Shown: piece by piece, positions 6,961 to 10,399 of the stretch
How the letters are laid out: every line of letters begins with the position of its first letter
How positions within the stretch are numbered: the stretch's first letter is position 1
Source of the DNA: Acidobacteriota bacterium
GTDB taxonomy: Bacteria > Acidobacteriota > Terriglobia > Terriglobales > Acidobacteriaceae
NCBI GenBank assembly: GCA_021841795.1
Contig: JAKCDN010000071.1
Location: forward strand, 1-10,399
Reading direction: 5' to 3'
Length of the DNA: 10,399 nucleotides
Made by a program: the position numbers and the translations under genes
The notes under the pieces: model-generated
The model's database searches: none
What the model saw: only the letters and a program-made list of their open reading frames with translations
Told to the model about the DNA's origin: nothing

Positions 6961-9030
6961 TCATCCCTCCGCCTGCGGAAATGCGGTAATGCGCAGCTTG
7001 GCCGCGCCGTAAGGAATCAGGCGGATGTTCTCTGCCTCCGCGTTCCCGGCCGCCGGGCTCGCCGGCACAGGGTCGGCCACCCCGTCCACCGCCCGCCATG
7101 CATCCAGCCGGACCGCCTTCGCTTCAAGCGCCACCGGCGTCTGCCGCCGCGCAAACGGCGCATCGCCCACCGGCGTCTCCGTCGCCTTCAGCTCGCGCGC
7201 TGTGTCTTCGCTTGCACTGAGTCCATAGTTCCATTGGCTGCCCGGGAACACCTGCCAGTCCGCCGTCATGCCGCGGTCGCGCAGCTTTACCCAGGACTCG
7301 TCGATCCCGTAGGAAAACACCAGCGGGCCGCGCTCCACCGCCATTGAACGGTTGAACCATCGTGAAATCCGCGGCTGCATCGGAAACTCGATCTCCACCC
7401 GGTCGCCGTGGTTCCAGGTGCGCTCGATCCGGGCAAATGTCCCCGCCTTCGCCGCCGGCTGCTCGTCTCCGTTCACGCGCACCGTTGTCCCTTCCGCCCA
7501 CGCCGGTATGCGCAGGTGGAGCGGGAAGCGCAGCGCCGATGCTGGATTCACCTCCAGCCGCACGCTGCCGCGGAACGGGTATTCCGTCTCTTCGACAATC
7601 GTTACCTCGGTCCCCTGCACCCGCGCTCTTGCCTCGCACGGCGCATACGCCGCTGCCGCCAGCCCCGCGGCCTCGCCGGTGCCGGAGCCGCCGGCCAGCA
7701 GGAACAGCGCCGCGGTGAACTTCGGCCAGCCCTGGTGGTAGTTCGCGGTGCAGCACCCAAAGTTCGGCTCCAGACCGTAAAGGTTCGACTCCGGACCGTC
7801 GGTTGTCCACGGTTTGTGGTGCAGGCTGCACTCCACCTGGTTCGGCTCCTGGTTGTACTGGTGCGCCCACATGTCGTCCGTGAACGTCCCCGGCAGCGCG
7901 TTGAATGCCAGCTTCTCCAGCCGGTCTCCCAGCATCGGATCGCCCGTCACCGCCAGGCACTGCTCCAGCGAGAACATGTACTCCACCACGGAACAAAGCT
8001 CAGAGCCCTGCGATGGATTCAACCCCGCCAGGTGCTCATCGCATGAGAACATCCCGTTCGGCAGCCCGTGGTAGCGATCGAGCTCCGCAATCATCGTCAG
8101 GGAGCTCTGCCGGTCCGCCGCGGCTCCGCTGATCAGCGACCACACCGCCCCGGCCTTTACGCCCTGCGCGTTGTTCACTCCGTGCGTCGCCAGCCCCAGG
8201 TCTTTCAAGCCCCCGCCGTGGTTCAGTTGCAGAGACTCCCGGTCGACCCGCTGGCGATACGGAAAGTCGGCAAACTCCGCCATCCAGTCGTAGCCCTGGC
8301 CGTGCAGCATCCGCGCCAGCTCCAGAAGATAGGCGTCGCCGCTGCGGCGATAAAGCCACACCACGCTCAGCACCTCGTCCTGCCAGCGGAATCTTCCCCA
8401 GTCCCGCAACGGGCGCGTGGGCAGCGCCGCAAGTTGATGCCGGAAGTAGCGGTCCATCAGGGGCATCACCCGCTGGTCTCCAGAGACCTCCTGGTATTGC
8501 GTCAGTGCCTTCAGCATCACCATGCGCGGCCACCAGTCGTCGTTGCTCGCCGGGCCAAACATCCCATTCGCCGCCTGGTGCTCCAGCGTCCAGTCCAGAT
8601 AGCGCTGCGCCTTCGCCTTCAGTTCGCTGTCCTCCAGCAGATACGCCAGCGGCACCAGCCCATCCAGGTAGTACGGTCCCCGCTCCCACGATTCGCCGCT
8701 GCCGCCCAGCCAGCCGCTGTTCGGTCCCACATCGGCCCACGTCTCGTCCAAATGGCCGCTCAATCCTCTCGCCTGGATGCGAAGCTGACTCTGCAGCCAG
8801 CCGCGGGGGCGAATCGAGCCCAGTGGCAAAAGTTGAAACGCCTCCTGTCCGAGCGCCGCGCTCCCGCTTCCGGTCCCGCTCGCGGCCGCTCCCAGTTGCG
8901 CGGCCTGCCCGCGCGCTGCCTCCGCAGGCAAGAACAAACTGCCCGGCGCAACCGAGCTGCCCAGGCCGGCAGCGCCCAGCCCGCTCAGGAATCGGCGCCG
9001 GGTAACGTGGCATGACCGTAGCTCTGGCAA
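6961..9030 (-). CDS. Tat-exported GH127/DUF1680-type beta-L-arabinofuranosidase-like glycoside hydrolase
   Basis: A 689-residue secreted enzyme of the DUF1680 (GH127/GH146) group, whose characterised members release beta-L-arabinofuranose using a zinc-bound cysteine nucleophile. The start of the product is a Tat signal peptide: TRRRFLSGLGAAGLGSS, with a plausible AEA cleavage site after residue 38. An (alpha/alpha)6-barrel region follows (about 75-440), then beta-sandwich domains. The zinc/catalytic set known from HypBA1 (Glu338, Cys340, Cys417, Cys418) appears as Glu344-x-Cys346 in SELCSVVEY and Cys426-Cys427 in FGCCTANYHQGWPKF. Glu332 (CDEHLAG) is a candidate acid/base. Cys426 would be the nucleophile. 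The start is a TTG at 9030 with AAAGGAG 5 bases upstream. It is the only acceptable start before the signal peptide, since an in-frame TGA lies about 19 codons further up. It is first in a same-strand series with the sulfatase. Exact linkage specificity cannot be fixed: other GH127 members act on different deoxy/branched sugars such as aceric acid. Confidence 0.88.
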   Translation of the reverse strand: MPELRSCHVTRRRFLSGLGAAGLGSSVAPGSLFLPAEAARGQAAQLGAAASGTGSGSAALGQEAFQLLPLGSIRPRGWLQSQLRIQARGLSGHLDETWADVGPNSGWLGGSGESWERGPYYLDGLVPLAYLLEDSELKAKAQRYLDWTLEHQAANGMFGPASNDDWWPRMVMLKALTQYQEVSGDQRVMPLMDRYFRHQLAALPTRPLRDWGRFRWQDEVLSVVWLYRRSGDAYLLELARMLHGQGYDWMAEFADFPYRQRVDRESLQLNHGGGLKDLGLATHGVNNAQGVKAGAVWSLISGAAADRQSSLTMIAELDRYHGLPNGMFSCDEHLAGLNPSQGSELCSVVEYMFSLEQCLAVTGDPMLGDRLEKLAFNALPGTFTDDMWAHQYNQEPNQVECSLHHKPWTTDGPESNLYGLEPNFGCCTANYHQGWPKFTAALFLLAGGSGTGEAAGLAAAAYAPCEARARVQGTEVTIVEETEYPFRGSVRLEVNPASALRFPLHLRIPAWAEGTTVRVNGDEQPAAKAGTFARIERTWNHGDRVEIEFPMQPRISRWFNRSMAVERGPLVFSYGIDESWVKLRDRGMTADWQVFPGSQWNYGLSASEDTARELKATETPVGDAPFARRQTPVALEAKAVRLDAWRAVDGVADPVPASPAAGNAEAENIRLIPYGAAKLRITAFPQAEG

Positions 9031-9035
9031 AATAA

Positions 9036-9042
9036 CTCCTTT
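9036..9042 (-). promoter_or_regulatory. strong ribosome binding site deciding the TTG start of the GH127-type gene
   Basis: On the minus strand AAAGGAG is followed by 5 bases and TTG at 9030. No ATG or GTG exists in this frame between the upstream stop and the twin-arginine motif, so the site makes the TTG start credible. Confidence 0.7.
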
Positions 9043-9223
9043 CCGCGTCCGCGGCCCTGGAGCCGCGGCACGGCGGCATGGTTCTCACTCCTCATCCCGC
9101 TGACCGCCGCCGAAGGCCGGCCACTGCGGTGCCGCCATCGCCCGCTCCGCCGCATGCCTCCATGCGCTCCTGCGCAGCCTGCGAAGCGCCTCTCCACAGT
9201 GCGGTTCCCATTGCGCCCCTAAG

Positions 9224-9237
9224 TGTAAACCATTACA
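9224..9237. promoter_or_regulatory. LacI-family/cre-like operator candidate
   Basis: TGTAAACCATTACA consists of perfect half-sites TGTAA and TTACA separated by 4 bases. This is the 14-bp architecture of LacI/GalR-family operators and CcpA cre boxes (TGNAANCGNTTNCA), differing mainly in the central CG, which is CC/GG here. It lies about 195 bases upstream of the GH127-type start and overlaps a -35-like TTTACA on the minus strand. Sugar-degradation genes are often under such repressors. The regulator gene is not in the window. Confidence 0.45.
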
Positions 9238-9320
9238 TCGGGAACTGGAATCGGCCGCGCGCCGTCATTCCCGCCGGCAAAGCCACCGCCGCCAGGGCGT
9301 CCGATCCTCTGTTTACCCTC

Positions 9321-9348
9321 AAAAAAGCCCCGCCTGCGATTGCGGAGC
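9321..9348 (-). terminator. intrinsic terminator of rel
   Basis: On the minus strand GCTCCGC (9348-9342) pairs with GCGGGGC (9333-9327) over an 8-base loop. The 7-bp stem includes one G-U pair and is followed directly by six T (9326-9321). It is 70 bases beyond the rel stop at 9419 and isolates rel from the carbohydrate genes. Confidence 0.75.
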
Positions 9349-9418
9349 CGGAAACGGCGTCGTTGTCGAGCCTCCGCAGTCCGCGCGCCACGCGCGGGAT
9401 TGCTCCTTGCTCGCGCGC

Positions 9419-10399
9419 CTATACGTTCTGCGTGCGCTGCACCTGCCGCACGCCGTTCACGCGCTTCAGACCCAGGACCATCCGGTTCAGATGCCGCACG
9501 TCCACGGCCTCCACCACAAACTCGATGATCGCTTCGCCTTCATCGTCGCGTTTCAGGTCCACGCCCCGTATATCGGCGTTCTCGTCCGAGATCACAGCCG
9601 TCAGTTCCTTCAACATGCCGGTGCGGTCGTCGCAGAAGACCGTGATCTTCACCGGATAGCGTTGCGCGCTGCCCGCGGTATCCTGCGCTCGCGCCCACTC
9701 CACGTTGATCCGCCGGTCGCTCTCGTACAGCAGGTTCTGCACGTTCGGGCAGCTGCGCGCGTGCACCGCCACGCCTTTGCCCCGCGTCACGTAGCCCACA
9801 ATCTCCTCGCCGCGTATCGGATTGCAGCAGCGTGCCCGATACACCAGCAGGTCGTTCTGTCCCTCCACCTGCAGTGAGTCCGAGCTGGTCAGTTGCAGCC
9901 GCCGCACGGCATCGCTCGTTCCCGCCTCGCCGGTCTTGGCCTCCGCCGCTTCCTCGCCGGGAGGATTGGCAAATCCAGGCGCCACCTTGTTCAGCACCTG
10001 GTGCGCGGTATGCTTGCCCTGGCCCAGCGCCGCCAGCAGATCCGATGCCGTCGCCACGCCAAACTCCGTGGCCACGCGCCCTAGATCCCGGTCGTCGATC
10101 TGCGTCATCGGAACCTTGAACTTGCGCGCCTCCCGGTCCAGCAGCTTGCGCCCGATCTCCACGGCGCGCTGCCGCTGGTCCTCATTCAGCCAGTGCTTGA
10201 TCTTGTTCCGCGCCCGCGGGCTCTTCACAAACGTCAGCCAGTCGCGGCTCGGCTTGTGGTCCTTCTGCGTCACAATCTCCACGATGTCGCCCGTGCGCAG
10301 CTTCGTGCGCAGCGGCACCATGCGCCCGTTCACCTTCGCCCCCACGCACGTATGGCCGACTTCGGTGTGGATCGTGTACGCAAAATCCACCGTCGTCGC
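9419..10399 (-). CDS. rel: RelA/SpoT-family (p)ppGpp synthetase/hydrolase, C-terminal part
   Basis: This frame runs off the right edge; the visible part is 326 codons of a protein that is usually about 700-750 residues. What is present is the regulatory half. The rest of the TGS domain is residues about 1-45 (VDFAYTIHTEVGH, then LRTGDIVEIVT). A helical region follows (SRDWLTFVKSPRARNKIKHW, 51-70). The zinc-finger/conserved-cysteine domain has Cys191-Cys192 (RCCNP), His213 and Cys217 (HARSCPN). A C-terminal ACT/RRM domain starts at about 247 (YPVKITVFCDDRTGMLKEL) and runs to the end. The hydrolase and synthetase domains would lie beyond the window, so whether the enzyme is bifunctional cannot be seen. 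In the family this half senses stalled ribosomes or other stress and controls (p)ppGpp turnover. A GTG at 10390 is an internal Val codon of the TGS domain, not the start. Its terminator lies 70 bases downstream. Confidence 0.95.
   Translation of the reverse strand, partial: ATTVDFAYTIHTEVGHTCVGAKVNGRMVPLRTKLRTGDIVEIVTQKDHKPSRDWLTFVKSPRARNKIKHWLNEDQRQRAVEIGRKLLDREARKFKVPMTQIDDRDLGRVATEFGVATASDLLAALGQGKHTAHQVLNKVAPGFANPPGEEAAEAKTGEAGTSDAVRRLQLTSSDSLQVEGQNDLLVYRARCCNPIRGEEIVGYVTRGKGVAVHARSCPNVQNLLYESDRRINVEWARAQDTAGSAQRYPVKITVFCDDRTGMLKELTAVISDENADIRGVDLKRDDEGEAIIEFVVEAVDVRHLNRMVLGLKRVNGVRQVQRTQNV

Larger units (their letters stand above)
9031..9418. other. intergenic region between rel and the GH127-type gene
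   Basis: This 388-base gap lies between two minus-strand genes. Its right part holds the intrinsic terminator of rel (9321-9348). The middle, about 9205-9245, is a small A/T-richer island with a LacI-like palindrome (9224-9237). The left part (about 9031-9200) is very GC-rich, can fold into several short hairpins near the ribosome binding site, and would be the leader of the hydrolase mRNA. A TTTACA hexamer inside the palindrome on the minus strand resembles a -35 element, but no good -10 is found 16-19 bases later. No convincing ORF is present. Confidence 0.5.

Noticed and set aside
8036..9079. Alternative minus-strand frame over the hydrolase start, with an ATG at 9079 behind AGGAG at 8-base spacing
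   Set aside because: The start signal is good, but the translation is low-complexity Arg/Gly/Ala and the GH127 frame underneath is intact with its own AAAGGAG and signal peptide. Treated as a shadow ORF.
10388..10390. GTG as the start of rel
   Set aside because: The frame continues upstream to the window edge and the GTG codes for Val inside the TGS domain, so it is an internal codon.
1..10399. Mobile elements, CRISPR arrays, toxin-antitoxin or defence genes, tRNA/rRNA
   Set aside because: No spaced direct repeats, terminal inverted repeats, transposase or recombinase motifs, or cloverleaf/rRNA-like sequence was found. All sizeable credible frames are explained by metabolic, transport or housekeeping proteins, apart from the unassigned membrane-protein fragment at the left edge.

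Overview
The window is GC-rich chromosomal DNA from a Gram-negative-type bacterium. It carries two housekeeping genes (gyrA and a RelA/SpoT-type (p)ppGpp enzyme) around a block that looks devoted to carbohydrate use. High GC, Tat-exported glycan-degrading enzymes, a stand-alone gyrA and a LacI/cre-like operator together suggest Acidobacteriota. That placement is an inference from general look, not from a marker comparison.

Layout. Positions 2-277 (+) hold the last 91 codons of an unrecognised integral membrane protein. A 307-base gap (278-584) has a local A/T-rich stretch and a plausible promoter for gyrA (585-3188, +), a complete DNA gyrase subunit A with its catalytic Tyr, quinolone-determining residues and GyrA box intact. 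A 274-base convergent gap (3189-3462) contains inverted repeats and one weak 28-codon ORF. The next three genes are all on the minus strand and read from high to low coordinates: a GH127/DUF1680-type beta-L-arabinofuranosidase-like enzyme (9030-6961), a type I (formylglycine) sulfatase (6857-5244) and an APC-superfamily amino-acid permease (5079-3463). A 388-base gap (9031-9418) separates them from the upstream neighbour. It holds a LacI-family-like 14-bp palindrome and the intrinsic terminator of the last gene, the C-terminal 326 codons of rel (9419-10399, minus, cut by the window edge).

How the genes may work together. The glycoside hydrolase and the sulfatase both carry twin-arginine (Tat) signal peptides. 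Both need a cofactor or modified residue that is probably installed before export: a Cys-rich zinc site in the hydrolase and formylglycine in the sulfatase. They are adjacent, co-directional, separated by 103 bases without a terminator, and each has a strong Shine-Dalgarno. The natural reading is a two-enzyme extracytoplasmic module for a sulfated, arabinose-containing (or related) glycan, controlled by a LacI-type regulator encoded elsewhere. The permease may be co-transcribed, but its substrate class does not fit sugar uptake and a highly structured 164-base spacer precedes it. The sulfatase is visibly less GC-rich than its neighbours, so the pair may have been assembled from different sources.

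I found no CRISPR array, transposase, integrase, tRNA, rRNA or phage gene. Apart from the hydrolase/sulfatase pair and its candidate operator, the window is ordinary.
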